The notes: generated by a model not told the origin, from the letters alone. Positions 1 through 6,831 are shown, numbered from the stretch's first letter. The stretch is 9,257 nucleotides of DNA from Planctomycetaceae bacterium (GCA_003455945.1 DMPQ01000142.1:1-9257), one strand, 5' to 3'. Numbers and translations: made by a program.

Positions 1-776
1 AGCGTCTTGCCGGTTCCCGGAGGGCCGACGAGCAGGACCCCCTTGGGAATCCGACCGCCGAGCTTGTGGTACTTCTCGGCGTTCTTCAGGAAGTCGACCA
101 CCTCGCGCACTTCCTCGACCGCTTCGTCGATCCCCGCCACGTCGTCGAAGGTGACGCCCAGATCCTCCTGGGCGTAGAGTTTTCCGCGGCTGCGGCTGAA
201 GCTCATCGCCGAGCCGGCGCCGCCGAGCTTGCGGAACATCGTCGTGAGCGCGACGAGCAGCAGGATCGTCATCACGATCAGGAAGCCGTAGCGCTCGAAG
301 AAGTCGGGACCGCCGTCCGGGTCATAGGCCAATTGGGCCTGGTCAAGCCGCTCGAACAGCCGCGCCGTGACGGTATCGGAGGGATCCTTGCGGACGACGA
401 ACGCGACCGTCTGCGATTCGCCGATCGGCGCTCCCGCCTCGTCGATCACCTGAGCGACGATCCGTCCGCGGACGTCCCGATCGCCGATCTGCAGGTCGTG
501 CGGCCGGGAGTAGCGATAGCGCTTTCCCCCTTCCCGCTTCGCGTCGACATCGATCGCCGCTTCGACTCCCGAGCCGCGCCCGAGTTCCTCGATCCGCCGA
601 TCGACCAGGCGGTTGAAGTCGGTCCAGGCGACGTTGTGCGTCCCGTTGCTGACGATCGCGATCAGCCCGACCAGGCCGATCAGCAGACCGAACGCGAGGT
701 ACCAGAGCCAGTTCGAGCCGGGGCGCTGATCGCCCGAGCGACGCTCTCCGGGACGGCGGGGGGATTCGTTCGACAT
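1..776 (-). CDS. ftsH: ATP-dependent zinc metalloprotease FtsH, N-terminal part (3' end outside window)
   Basis: FtsH is a membrane-anchored hexameric AAA+ protease that extracts and degrades misfolded membrane proteins and some regulators. The 258 codons visible read from an ATG at 776. They show a basic cytoplasmic N-terminus, a first membrane helix (about residues 23-43), an extracytoplasmic domain of about 115 residues, a second membrane helix (about 163-180), and then the AAA+ start with VTFDDVAGIDEA (208-219) and RIPKGVLLVGPPGTGKT (242-258). That last stretch includes Walker A GPPGTGKT and ends at the window edge. Walker B, the second region of homology and the HEXGH zinc site are not in view. 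An in-frame ATG at 839 would add 21 basic residues. I prefer 776 because a GAGG lies about 12 nt upstream and the resulting N-terminus is of usual length, but the choice is not certain. The gene is divergent from dxr. Family identity is very secure from the motif context. Confidence 0.95.
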   Translation of the reverse strand, partial: MSNESPRRPGERRSGDQRPGSNWLWYLAFGLLIGLVGLIAIVSNGTHNVAWTDFNRLVDRRIEELGRGSGVEAAIDVDAKREGGKRYRYSRPHDLQIGDRDVRGRIVAQVIDEAGAPIGESQTVAFVVRKDPSDTVTARLFERLDQAQLAYDPDGGPDFFERYGFLIVMTILLLVALTTMFRKLGGAGSAMSFSRSRGKLYAQEDLGVTFDDVAGIDEAVEEVREVVDFLKNAEKYHKLGGRIPKGVLLVGPPGTGKT

Positions 777-1207
777 GCGGCGACGGCGCCTCGCGAAGCG
801 AAGGATGCGGCCAAGGAGAAACGACGGTCGAAGGCTCATGCCCCGGCCGAATCCGAATCGCTATGCAGGCGGCGTGCCGAAGTCGTTCCCCGAGCCGCGG
901 TCATCGTAGGAGTCGGCGGCGCGACCAGCAAACGTCTCGGGCAGGGTGGCGCCACCCGATTCGCCGGTCCCGTCCGGTGCGACTCGTCTTGTGACTCGGT
1001 CCCCGATTCCCTAAATTTCCGGGTTGCGTCGACTCGGCGGACCGTTCACTTCGCACCTCATGTCGCCCGAACGCCTCGGAGCGTGGCGGCGAAGCGACAC
1101 TCGGCGAGGCGGCGACGAGTCGACCGAGCCGGCAGACGACCGCGCGAGGGGCCCTTCCCTCGCCGCTTGCTCCGCTTCCCCTGACCGTTTCCGTTCCGGC
1201 GCCCTGC
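777..1207. other. Divergent intergenic region between ftsH and dxr
   Basis: This 431-bp stretch has no credible gene; the open frames crossing it are arginine-rich products of GC-rich DNA with no recognisable motif. It should contain the promoters of both flanking genes. A candidate rightward promoter is at 989-1017. A perfect 7-bp hairpin with a 6-nt loop (1144-1150 pairing with 1157-1163) lies about 45 nt before the dxr start, inside the predicted leader. I found no convincing leftward promoter for ftsH. Confidence 0.6.
989..1017 (+). promoter_or_regulatory. Candidate sigma-70-type promoter for dxr
   Basis: TTGTGA (989-994) and TAAATT (1012-1017) are separated by exactly 17 nt. Each matches the housekeeping consensus at four of six positions, and the -10 lies in the only clearly AT-rich patch of the ftsH-dxr gap. 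Initiation near 1024 would give a leader of about 184 nt before dxr. The call rests on pattern only; planctomycete promoters can deviate from the E. coli consensus. Confidence 0.4.
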
Positions 1208-2371
1208 ATGGATTCCCCTTCCTGTCGCCACGTTGCGGTCTTCGGATCGACCGGTTCGATCGGCCGCAATGCGCTCGAAGTGATCCGCGGCACCGGCGGA
1301 CGGTTCGCCGTCGCCGCCCTGTCGGCTCATGCCAACCTCGAGCTTCTGGCGCGCCAGGCGCTCGAGTTCCGGCCCCGCTGGATCGTGGCGACCGATGCCG
1401 AAGCGGGGCGAGCCTTTCCCTGGCCGGCCGAGCTGCGCGATCGAGTCCGCTTCGGCCCCGACGGACTCGATCGGACCGCCGCCGAAGCGGAGATCGACAT
1501 CGTCGTCGCGGCGATCGTCGGGAGCGCCGGACTGTCGAGCACGCTCGCGGCGATCGACGCCGGCAAACGGATCGCGCTGGCGAACAAGGAGACGCTGGTG
1601 GTCGCCGGAGGGCTGGCGATCGAACGGGCTCGTGCATCGGGAGCCGAGATCGTCCCGGTCGACAGCGAGCACAGCGCGGTCTTTCAGGCGATCCGAGCCG
1701 GCCGCCCCAGCGAAGTCGCTCGGGTCCTGCTGACCGCCAGCGGCGGACCGTTCCGCGACTGGCCGAGCGAACGGATCGCCCGCGCGACTCCCGCCGAAGC
1801 GCTCGCGCACCCGAACTGGTCGATGGGACGCAAGATCACCGTCGACTCGGCCACCATGATGAACAAGGCGCTCGAGGTGATCGAGGCGCGGTGGCTGTTC
1901 GACCTGCCGGCGGAGCGGCTGGAGGTGGTCGTGCATCGCCAGTCGATCGTCCACTCGATGGTCGAGTTCGTCGACGGGAGTGTCGTCGCGCAGCTCGGGC
2001 CCCCCGACATGCGATTGCCGATCCTCTACGCTCTCGCCTTTCCCGAGCGGCTCGCCGGGCCTACCCTGCGGCTGGACATCACCAAACCGTTCACGCTCGA
2101 TTTCGAGCCTCCCGATCCCGAACGCTTTCCCGCCCTGGCGCTCGGAGCCGAAGTGGCTCGGCGCGGCGGGACGACCGGCGCGGTCCTGAACGCGGCCAAC
2201 GAGGTCGCGGTCGAGCGGTTCCTGGAAGGATCGCTCCCCTTCGGCCGGATCGCCGCAGGGTGCCGCGCGGTACTCGACCGACACGATTACGAATCCGACC
2301 CGAGTCTCGAGACGCTGCTGCGTCTGGATCGCTGGGCCCGGAAGGAGATGCAGCAGTGGAATCGTTCCTGA
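1208..2371 (+). CDS. dxr: 1-deoxy-D-xylulose 5-phosphate reductoisomerase
   Basis: Dxr is a cytoplasmic enzyme that rearranges and reduces 1-deoxy-D-xylulose 5-phosphate to 2-C-methyl-D-erythritol 4-phosphate using NADPH, the committed step of the MEP isoprenoid pathway. The 387-aa protein has normal family length. Visible motifs are the NADPH-binding GSTGSIG (13-19), ALANKETLV (123-131), the metal-binding VDSEHSA (151-157, with Asp152 and Glu154), SGGPFR (178-183), and the substrate loop and catalytic segment HPNWSMGRKITVDSATMMNK (201-220), with the third metal-ligand Glu at 223. A C-terminal helical domain follows NAANEVAV (328-335). All expected active-site residues are present. ATG 1208 is the only sensible start: upstream in-frame codons include no ATG, GTG or TTG back to about 1050, and it places the Rossmann motif at the usual distance. 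No Shine-Dalgarno sequence is evident before it. The 3' end overlaps rseP by 16 nt. Confidence 0.97.
   Translation: MDSPSCRHVAVFGSTGSIGRNALEVIRGTGGRFAVAALSAHANLELLARQALEFRPRWIVATDAEAGRAFPWPAELRDRVRFGPDGLDRTAAEAEIDIVVAAIVGSAGLSSTLAAIDAGKRIALANKETLVVAGGLAIERARASGAEIVPVDSEHSAVFQAIRAGRPSEVARVLLTASGGPFRDWPSERIARATPAEALAHPNWSMGRKITVDSATMMNKALEVIEARWLFDLPAERLEVVVHRQSIVHSMVEFVDGSVVAQLGPPDMRLPILYALAFPERLAGPTLRLDITKPFTLDFEPPDPERFPALALGAEVARRGGTTGAVLNAANEVAVERFLEGSLPFGRIAAGCRAVLDRHDYESDPSLETLLRLDRWARKEMQQWNRS
2342..2358 (+). promoter_or_regulatory. Ribosome binding site and GTG start of rseP, inside the end of dxr
   Basis: AAGGAG at 2342-2347 is followed by an 8-nt spacer and GTG at 2356-2358. This strong site decides the rseP start, since no in-frame ATG gives an intact first membrane helix with its preceding residues. 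The next in-frame ATG (2428) would cut into the hydrophobic segment ahead of HELGH. The site lies within the last codons of dxr, which favours translational coupling. Confidence 0.8.
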
Positions 2372-4506
2372 TCGGCGCCGCCGAGTTCTCGTGGACCAGC
2401 CTCGAGTCGTGGATCGCCATCGTGAAGATGGTGATCGGCTTCGGCTTCATCATCTTCGTCCACGAGCTCGGGCACTTCCTGGTCGCCAAGGCGTGCGGCG
2501 TCAAGTGCGAGAAGTTCTACGTCGGCTTCGACGCCTTCGACGTGAAGATCGGCGATCTCGTCCTGATCCCGCGCCGCCTGTTCCACTTCAAGTGGGGCGA
2601 GACGGAGTACGGCATCGGCATCATTCCGCTCGGCGGCTATGTCAAGATGCTCGGCCAGGACGACAACCCCGCGAACCAGGCGGCGGAGCGGGAACGGACG
2701 TTGGTCAAGGAAGGGGACGCCGACGCGCCGACCGAATCGACGTCGCCGGCCGAAGCGAGCGGCGATCGCGACGAACCGCCCCAACTCGATCCGCGCAGCT
2801 ATCCGGCCAAGAGCGTGCCGCAGCGTCTGGCGATCATCAGCGCGGGGGTGATCATGAACCTGATCTTCGCCGTCATCTTCGCGGCGATCGCCTACGGCAT
2901 GGGAGCTCCGTACCAGCCGGCGGTGATCGGCGGCGTCACGCCCGGAGGGCCGGCTTGGCGAGCCGACATCCATCCCGGCACGCGCATCCTGCAGATCAAC
3001 GACGATGCCAAGAACCCGGATCACCTGCGCTGGCAGGATGTCGCCGGCGGCATCGCGCTCACCGGAGTCGGCCATGAAGTGTGCCTGAAGGTGACGACTC
3101 CCGAAAGCGAAGCCCCCTCGACCGTGACGCTCGTTCCGGAAGGGCATCTGCTCAAGCTCAAGCTCGCCTCGCTCGGTACCGTCGGCATCGAAGCGGCCAG
3201 CGCCAATCGTCTCGCCGCCGGACCCCGAGCCCTCTTCCCCGGCATGGCCGCATCGAAGGCGAATCCGCCGCTGAAGCCGGGAGACACGATCACCGCCGTG
3301 CAGGGACGAGCCACGCCGTACGGACACGACATCAAGCGCGAGTTCCTGGTCGAGTGGGACCGCCCCGTCACCCTCTCGATCGAACGGGTCGACGATGCCG
3401 GCAAGGTCGAGCGACTCGAATCGACCGTCGAGCCGCAACCGCTGCTCGACTACGGAGTGCGCGTCGGAGCCGGTCCGATCGCGGCGATCCAGTCCGGCAG
3501 TCCGGCCGACGCAGCGGGACTGCAGGTCGGCGATCGGATCGTCGCCGTCGACGGCGGGCCGGTCGGAGACCCGATGCTCCTGCCCGAACGGATGCGACGC
3601 ATCGCTCGTGACGGCGGAACGGTCGCGCTGACGATCGAACGGGGCGAGCCGGTCCAGTCGCTCGTCGTGTCGGTCGCGCCGCGTTCGCCGCGGTACCTGC
3701 TGGACGTCAGCGCGCACCTGCCGATGGGAGTCGACGAGCTCGGCATCACGCTGGCGGTCACGGCAACGATCGACGAGGTGGTCGCCGGGTCGGCGGCCGC
3801 CGAAGCGGGGCTGCAGGTCGGCGACGTGATCGAGTCGGTCCGGTTCCTCGAGAACGATGCCCCGATCGATCCGAAGAGCGAAGCGCCGTTCCCGCTCGAT
3901 CCGATCACCGTCGCCGAGTACCCGCATGTCTGGTCGTTCGTCATGCACCTGACTCAGTTCGCCGCTCCCGAGCACGCGCTCGAGGTGACGGCGAAGCGGG
4001 GGAGCGAGACGGTTCGCGGAACGATGGCGCCTCGTCCGGTCGACGGCGAGTTCGCCCGCTCGCGCGGCATCAGTCTGCAGCCGTATCAGCTGACGCTGAC
4101 CGCCAAGCGATTCGATGAGGCGATCGCGCTGGGACTGCGCGAGACGAAGGAGGATGCCTCGCAGGTCTACCTGACGCTGCGGCAGATGCTGCTCGGCCGC
4201 GTCTCGGCGATCAATCTGCGCGGTCCCGGGACGATCGCGTCCGGAGCGGTCCAGATGGCGCTCGAAGGGGACGCGGTGCTGCTGCTCTTCCTGGCGCTGA
4301 TCAGCGCGAATCTGGCGGTCGTCAACTTCCTGCCGATCCCGGTTCTCGACGGCGGCCACGCGGTCTTCCTGCTGTATGAAGGGATCTTCCGCAAGCCGCC
4401 TCCGGAACACATGGTCTTCTGGCTGTCGATGGGAGGGCTCGCGTTCCCGCTGCTGCTGATGGCGTTCGTCCTGACGATGGACTTCCTGCAGGTCTTCGTC
4501 GGATGA
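2356..4506 (+). CDS. rseP: RseP-type site-2 intramembrane zinc metalloprotease (M50 family), large multi-PDZ form
   Basis: RseP-type enzymes cut transmembrane segments inside the inner membrane, classically of anti-sigma factors during envelope stress; the substrate here is unknown. The protein has 716 residues with GTG as start, far longer than E. coli RseP (about 450). Zinc motif HELGH is at 36-40 in the first membrane helix. GIGIIPLGGYVKMLGQDD follows at 86-103, a pattern typical of the family. A charged, low-complexity insert (about 105-150) precedes a second hydrophobic helix (about 157-182). The long extracytoplasmic part holds at least three PDZ-like units: about 188-250, 366-440 (GSPADAAGLQVGDRIVAVDG) and 465-550 (GSAAAEAGLQVGDVIESV). 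A weaker one lies at about 290-345 (LKPGDTITAVQG). The third zinc ligand lies in NFLPIPVLDGGH (657-668, Asp665), between helices at about 638-660 and 686-714. It overlaps dxr upstream and the HAD gene downstream. Catalytic residues are complete, so it should be active. Confidence 0.93.
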   Translation: MESFLIGAAEFSWTSLESWIAIVKMVIGFGFIIFVHELGHFLVAKACGVKCEKFYVGFDAFDVKIGDLVLIPRRLFHFKWGETEYGIGIIPLGGYVKMLGQDDNPANQAAERERTLVKEGDADAPTESTSPAEASGDRDEPPQLDPRSYPAKSVPQRLAIISAGVIMNLIFAVIFAAIAYGMGAPYQPAVIGGVTPGGPAWRADIHPGTRILQINDDAKNPDHLRWQDVAGGIALTGVGHEVCLKVTTPESEAPSTVTLVPEGHLLKLKLASLGTVGIEAASANRLAAGPRALFPGMAASKANPPLKPGDTITAVQGRATPYGHDIKREFLVEWDRPVTLSIERVDDAGKVERLESTVEPQPLLDYGVRVGAGPIAAIQSGSPADAAGLQVGDRIVAVDGGPVGDPMLLPERMRRIARDGGTVALTIERGEPVQSLVVSVAPRSPRYLLDVSAHLPMGVDELGITLAVTATIDEVVAGSAAAEAGLQVGDVIESVRFLENDAPIDPKSEAPFPLDPITVAEYPHVWSFVMHLTQFAAPEHALEVTAKRGSETVRGTMAPRPVDGEFARSRGISLQPYQLTLTAKRFDEAIALGLRETKEDASQVYLTLRQMLLGRVSAINLRGPGTIASGAVQMALEGDAVLLLFLALISANLAVVNFLPIPVLDGGHAVFLLYEGIFRKPPPEHMVFWLSMGGLAFPLLLMAFVLTMDFLQVFVG

Positions 4507-5279
4507 GCGGCGGAGCGGGGCTCGCGACGCCGCAAGAGACGCTCGATCGCGCGGCGGTCGTCGCGCTCGACGTCGTCGGGACGATCGTCGAGCCGAGCGA
4601 ACCGATCGCAGCGACCTACGTCCGGATCGCGGCCGACTTCGGTCGTCCGCACGATCCGACCGTGACGGCCGAGCGATTCGCGGCGGCGATGAAGCGGATC
4701 TGGAGCGAAGGGACGCCCGATACCGACGAGCGGCTGGAACGGGACCGATGGTTCCGGACCGTCGCGGCGACGCTGCCCGATGCCGCCGATCGGAATCAGG
4801 CGATCTTCGATGCGCTCTGGGAGCACTTCGCCGCAGCCGAGGCTTGGACCTGGCACGACGACGCGCAGCGCTTCGTGGCGCGATTGACGCAGCTCGGAAT
4901 TCCGTGGGGGCTCGCGTCGAACTTCGACTCGCGTCTGCATCGCTGGGCGGCGACCCAGCCGGAACTGAACGCCGCGCGGTTCGTCGTCACCAGCGCCGAA
5001 CTCGGCGTGCTGAAGCGCGATCCGCGGTTCTACCAACGCCTTTCGGAGCGGATCGATCGCGAGCTGCAGGAGGGGCGCGGCGGCTGTGCGTTTCGCGGTG
5101 CGTTGGCCGAGGGGGGATGTCGCCTGATGATCGGCGATCAGCCGGCCAACGACATCGATCCGTCGCGGAGCGCGGGATGGCAGGCGATCTGGCTCTGCCG
5201 CCCCGGCACGCAGCATGCGGTGCTTCCGTCGCCGGTCGCGCCGACGATCGCCCGGTTCGACGAACTCCGGCTTGCCTGA
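4503..5279 (+). CDS. HAD-superfamily hydrolase-like protein with altered motif I
   Basis: This 258-aa cytoplasmic protein belongs to the haloacid dehalogenase superfamily, probably phosphatase- or dehalogenase-like, with unknown substrate. Motif I is VVALDVVGTIV (19-29): the nucleophile Asp23 is present, but the second Asp of the phosphatase signature DxD is Val25. Motif II is GLASN (136-140, Ser139). Motif III is the Lys in GVLKRDPRFY (168-177, Lys171). Motif IV is GDQPANDID (211-219), with the usual glycine-rich tail after it. A helical cap of about 80 residues lies between motifs I and II. The lost second Asp resembles the DxxGT subgroup (HDHD3-like proteins and dehalogenases have other residues there), so classical phosphatase activity is doubtful. 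The start ATG overlaps the rseP stop as ATGA, with no strong Shine-Dalgarno sequence, which implies translational coupling. Fold assignment is secure; reaction is not. Confidence 0.85.
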   Translation: MSGGAGLATPQETLDRAAVVALDVVGTIVEPSEPIAATYVRIAADFGRPHDPTVTAERFAAAMKRIWSEGTPDTDERLERDRWFRTVAATLPDAADRNQAIFDALWEHFAAAEAWTWHDDAQRFVARLTQLGIPWGLASNFDSRLHRWAATQPELNAARFVVTSAELGVLKRDPRFYQRLSERIDRELQEGRGGCAFRGALAEGGCRLMIGDQPANDIDPSRSAGWQAIWLCRPGTQHAVLPSPVAPTIARFDELRLA

Positions 5280-5398
5280 CGGCGCAACGGGCCGCGAGCG
5301 ACGGGGCCGACGGGCGAGCCTTGGCGTTTGAGTTCCGGGCGATGTGGCCGGGGCTCCGGTCGGACCGCCGAGCCGCTCGGTCCCCCGCCGAAAGATGC

Positions 5399-5425
5399 TT
5401 CCGGCTCGGCCGTCTGTTAGACTAT
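5399..5425 (+). promoter_or_regulatory. Weak candidate promoter upstream of the LRR gene
   Basis: TTAGACTAT (5417-5425) is an isolated AT-rich motif in the 216-bp gap after the HAD gene and could supply a -10 element. A possible -35 (TTCCGG, 5399-5404) is only 13-15 nt away, which is short. It lies 70 nt ahead of the LRR start. The rest of the 5280-5495 gap shows no gene and no clear terminator. Confidence 0.25.
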
Positions 5426-5495
5426 CGCTCTCCCGATTCGGTTTCCCACCGGGCGCTCTGCCGCCTCTGCCGAACACCTCGCCTCGGAGCGAACC

Positions 5496-6338
5496 ATGAA
5501 AACGTCGGTCGTCTGTCTGGTCGGACTGTTCACGTCGATGGCGGCGCTGCTGCCGGCCGACCTCGCCGCCCAGAGCATCTTCCCGGACAAGAACCTCGAG
5601 AAGGTGGTCCGCAAGTACGTCTTCGAGAAGCGATACACGGAAGACCCGATCACCGAAGAGGACGTGAAGTACCTGTCGGTGATCAAGGGAGTCGAAGCGG
5701 GGATCGAGAACTTGGCCGGGCTCGAGAAATGCTATTCGCTCGCCGAGCTCGATCTGCGCGGCAACGCGATCGTCGATCTGGCGCCGCTGTCGGGACTGAA
5801 GTACCTGCAGTCGGTCTCGCTCAGCGACAACCGGATCACCGACATCGCGCCGCTCGCCGGCCTGACTCGGATGCAGTATCTGGAGCTGTCGGGCAATCAG
5901 GTCGAAGACATCGGCCCGCTCGCGAATCTGACGGCGATGCGTTCGCTCTACCTGTCCGGGAACAAGGTCAAGGACATCTCGGTCGTCCGCGGCATGGAAA
6001 AGATCTGGTCACTCTATCTGGACGGCAACCAGGTGACCGACCTGTCGCCGATCCGCGAACTCCGCTTCCTGTCGTCGCTCGATCTGAAGGGGAACGGAAT
6101 CGAGGACCTTTCGTCGATCGCGAACTTCCAGGACCTGAACTTCCTGTTCCTGCAGGAGAACCGCCTGACCGACCTGACGGTGCTGGTCGACATGGCGAAG
6201 CGCGACATGGAAGGGCGACGCAATTTCGCTCCGTTCTGGCGGATCTATCTGCGCGACAATCCGCTCTCCGACGCCGCCCGTAACGAACAGGTCCCGGCGC
6301 TGCAGCAGATGGGGGCTCGGATCGACTTCGAGTACTGA
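5496..6338 (+). CDS. Secreted leucine-rich-repeat protein (internalin-like repeats)
   Basis: This 280-aa protein has a predicted Sec signal peptide (Lys2, hydrophobic residues 4-20, likely cleavage after Ala25), so it should act outside the cytoplasm. After a short helical N-terminal cap (about 28-75), leucine-rich repeats of the SDS22/internalin type fill about 82-230, with the pattern LxLxxNxIxDLxPLxxL. The ladder Asn residues fall at 90, 112, 134, 156, 178, 200 and 222, exactly 22 apart. An eighth copy with Asn255 comes after an 11-residue insertion (around 233-245). No membrane anchor, sortase signal or lipobox is visible (Cys7 is within the signal peptide without a lipobox). Such proteins generally bind other proteins; the partner is unknown. 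GGAG at 5486-5489 with a 6-nt spacer supports the ATG start. Leu, Ile and Val positions are well kept, so the solenoid should be intact. It probably forms its own transcription unit. Confidence 0.88.
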   Translation: MKTSVVCLVGLFTSMAALLPADLAAQSIFPDKNLEKVVRKYVFEKRYTEDPITEEDVKYLSVIKGVEAGIENLAGLEKCYSLAELDLRGNAIVDLAPLSGLKYLQSVSLSDNRITDIAPLAGLTRMQYLELSGNQVEDIGPLANLTAMRSLYLSGNKVKDISVVRGMEKIWSLYLDGNQVTDLSPIRELRFLSSLDLKGNGIEDLSSIANFQDLNFLFLQENRLTDLTVLVDMAKRDMEGRRNFAPFWRIYLRDNPLSDAARNEQVPALQQMGARIDFEY

Positions 6339-6414
6339 TCGAGCGCCGCTGACGGTCCGGCCGCTGACCTCGCTTTACGACACATCTCGACATCGATTCG
6401 TCGAAGACCGGATT

Positions 6415-6461
6415 TCAGCTGCGCAGCAGCGTCTAAGTTAGCCCCGGGCGCGAGCCCGGGG
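6415..6461 (+). repeat. REP-like unit, left copy
   Basis: A conserved head containing the palindrome GCTGCGCAGC (6419-6428) and GTCTAAGTTAG (6431-6441) is followed by a perfect hairpin: CCCCGGGC (6442-6449), loop GCGA (a GNRA-type tetraloop), GCCCGGGG (6454-6461). The hairpin has eight G-C pairs, and no T-run follows, which argues against an intrinsic terminator. Confidence 0.65.
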
Positions 6462-6633
6462 ATTCGGACACGGCCTCCATTTCAGCCGCGGTGAATGGAC
6501 GTCGAGTCCTCGAGACAGCCGCCATTCCGCGGTTCCGGTAGATGCCTCGGTCCGTTGCCGATGCGGCGGGGTAGAAGTCTGTTCGAGTCAAGAACGCCAG
6601 TCACCGCCGCAATCGATCGCGGGGCGTCTGGAA

Positions 6634-6679
6634 CCCCGAGCTTCGCTCGGGGCTAACTTAGACGCTGCTGCGCAGCTGA
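6634..6679 (-). repeat. REP-like unit, right copy (inverted)
   Basis: Read on the minus strand, this copy has the same 32-nt head as the left unit. Its hairpin is CCCCGAGC, loop GAA, GCTCGGGG (6652 down to 6634). Compared with the left copy, stem position 6 changes G to A and its partner changes C to T, so pairing is preserved. This compensatory change indicates that the hairpin itself is under selection. Confidence 0.65.
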
Positions 6680-6770
6680 GTTCGCCGAGGAAACGACCGA
6701 TGGTCGGCGTGGGTCGAGCGAACCGAGATGTGAAGCACAACGAGGCCGCTGACGCGGCCACATCGATCAC

Positions 6771-6798
6771 GCGATTCTGCGATCCTGCGATTCTGCGA
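6771..6798 (+). repeat. 8-bp tandem repeat, about 3.5 copies
   Basis: GCGATTCT, GCGATCCT, GCGATTCT and a partial GCGA lie head to tail, with one substitution in the second copy. The last partial copy forms the first bases of the adjoining hairpin stem. No function can be assigned. Confidence 0.7.
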
Positions 6799-6831
6799 GC
6801 CGTCGACTCGAAGCCCGAGTCGGCGGCTCGC
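6795..6831 (+). terminator. Strong hairpin; possible intrinsic terminator
   Basis: Bases 6795-6810 pair with 6816-6831 over 16 positions, including one G-T wobble (6803 with 6823), around a 5-nt loop. TTTCTT follows at 6836-6841, four bases after the stem, which is a poor but possible U-tract for plus-strand transcription. It lies 457 nt after the LRR stop and 234 nt before the porin. It may end read-through transcription, stabilise an RNA end or be another repeat-family palindrome. Confidence 0.35.

Larger units (their letters stand above)
6415..6679. mobile_element. REPIN/MITE-like element: two REP-like units in inverted orientation
   Basis: The terminal 32 nt at 6415-6446 are repeated without mismatch as the reverse complement at 6648-6679. 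The similarity continues imperfectly inward through a hairpin in each arm, to about 55 nt. The enclosed 170 bp has no gene. Inverted pairs of palindromic REP units are known as REPINs and are mobilised in trans by RAYT (Y1 HUH) transposases; larger non-autonomous palindromic elements are called MITEs. I see no obvious target-site duplication and no transposase in the window. The spacing is wider than in typical REPINs, so the exact class is uncertain. An alternative is two independent insertions in opposite orientation. Confidence 0.6.

Noticed and set aside
1024..2355. Long open frame upstream of and continuous with rseP, reading through dxr in another frame
   Set aside because: It lies over dxr, which has every family motif; the translation is Arg-rich without motifs, and a strong ribosome site sets the rseP start at 2356.
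2287..4410. A 707-residue antisense open frame over rseP
   Set aside because: It is an antisense shadow in GC-rich DNA: Arg/Asp-rich composition, no domain features, and the plus strand has a clear protease.
4852..4868. TGGCAC resembling a sigma-54 -24 element
   Set aside because: It lies within the HAD coding region and lacks a correctly spaced GC/TTGC -12 element; no sigma-54 promoter was found near the porin either.
4748..6283. A 511-residue plus-strand frame across the HAD gene, gap and LRR gene
   Set aside because: It runs out of frame with both real genes, spans the intergenic gap and has shadow-like Arg-rich composition.
6382..6695. Similar 11-mers outside the two REP arms (TTCGTCGAAGA and TTCGCCGAGGA) as a target-site duplication
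   Set aside because: Only 9 of 11 bases match, the distances to the arms differ (about 20 nt on the left, 1 nt on the right), and such sequence is common here.
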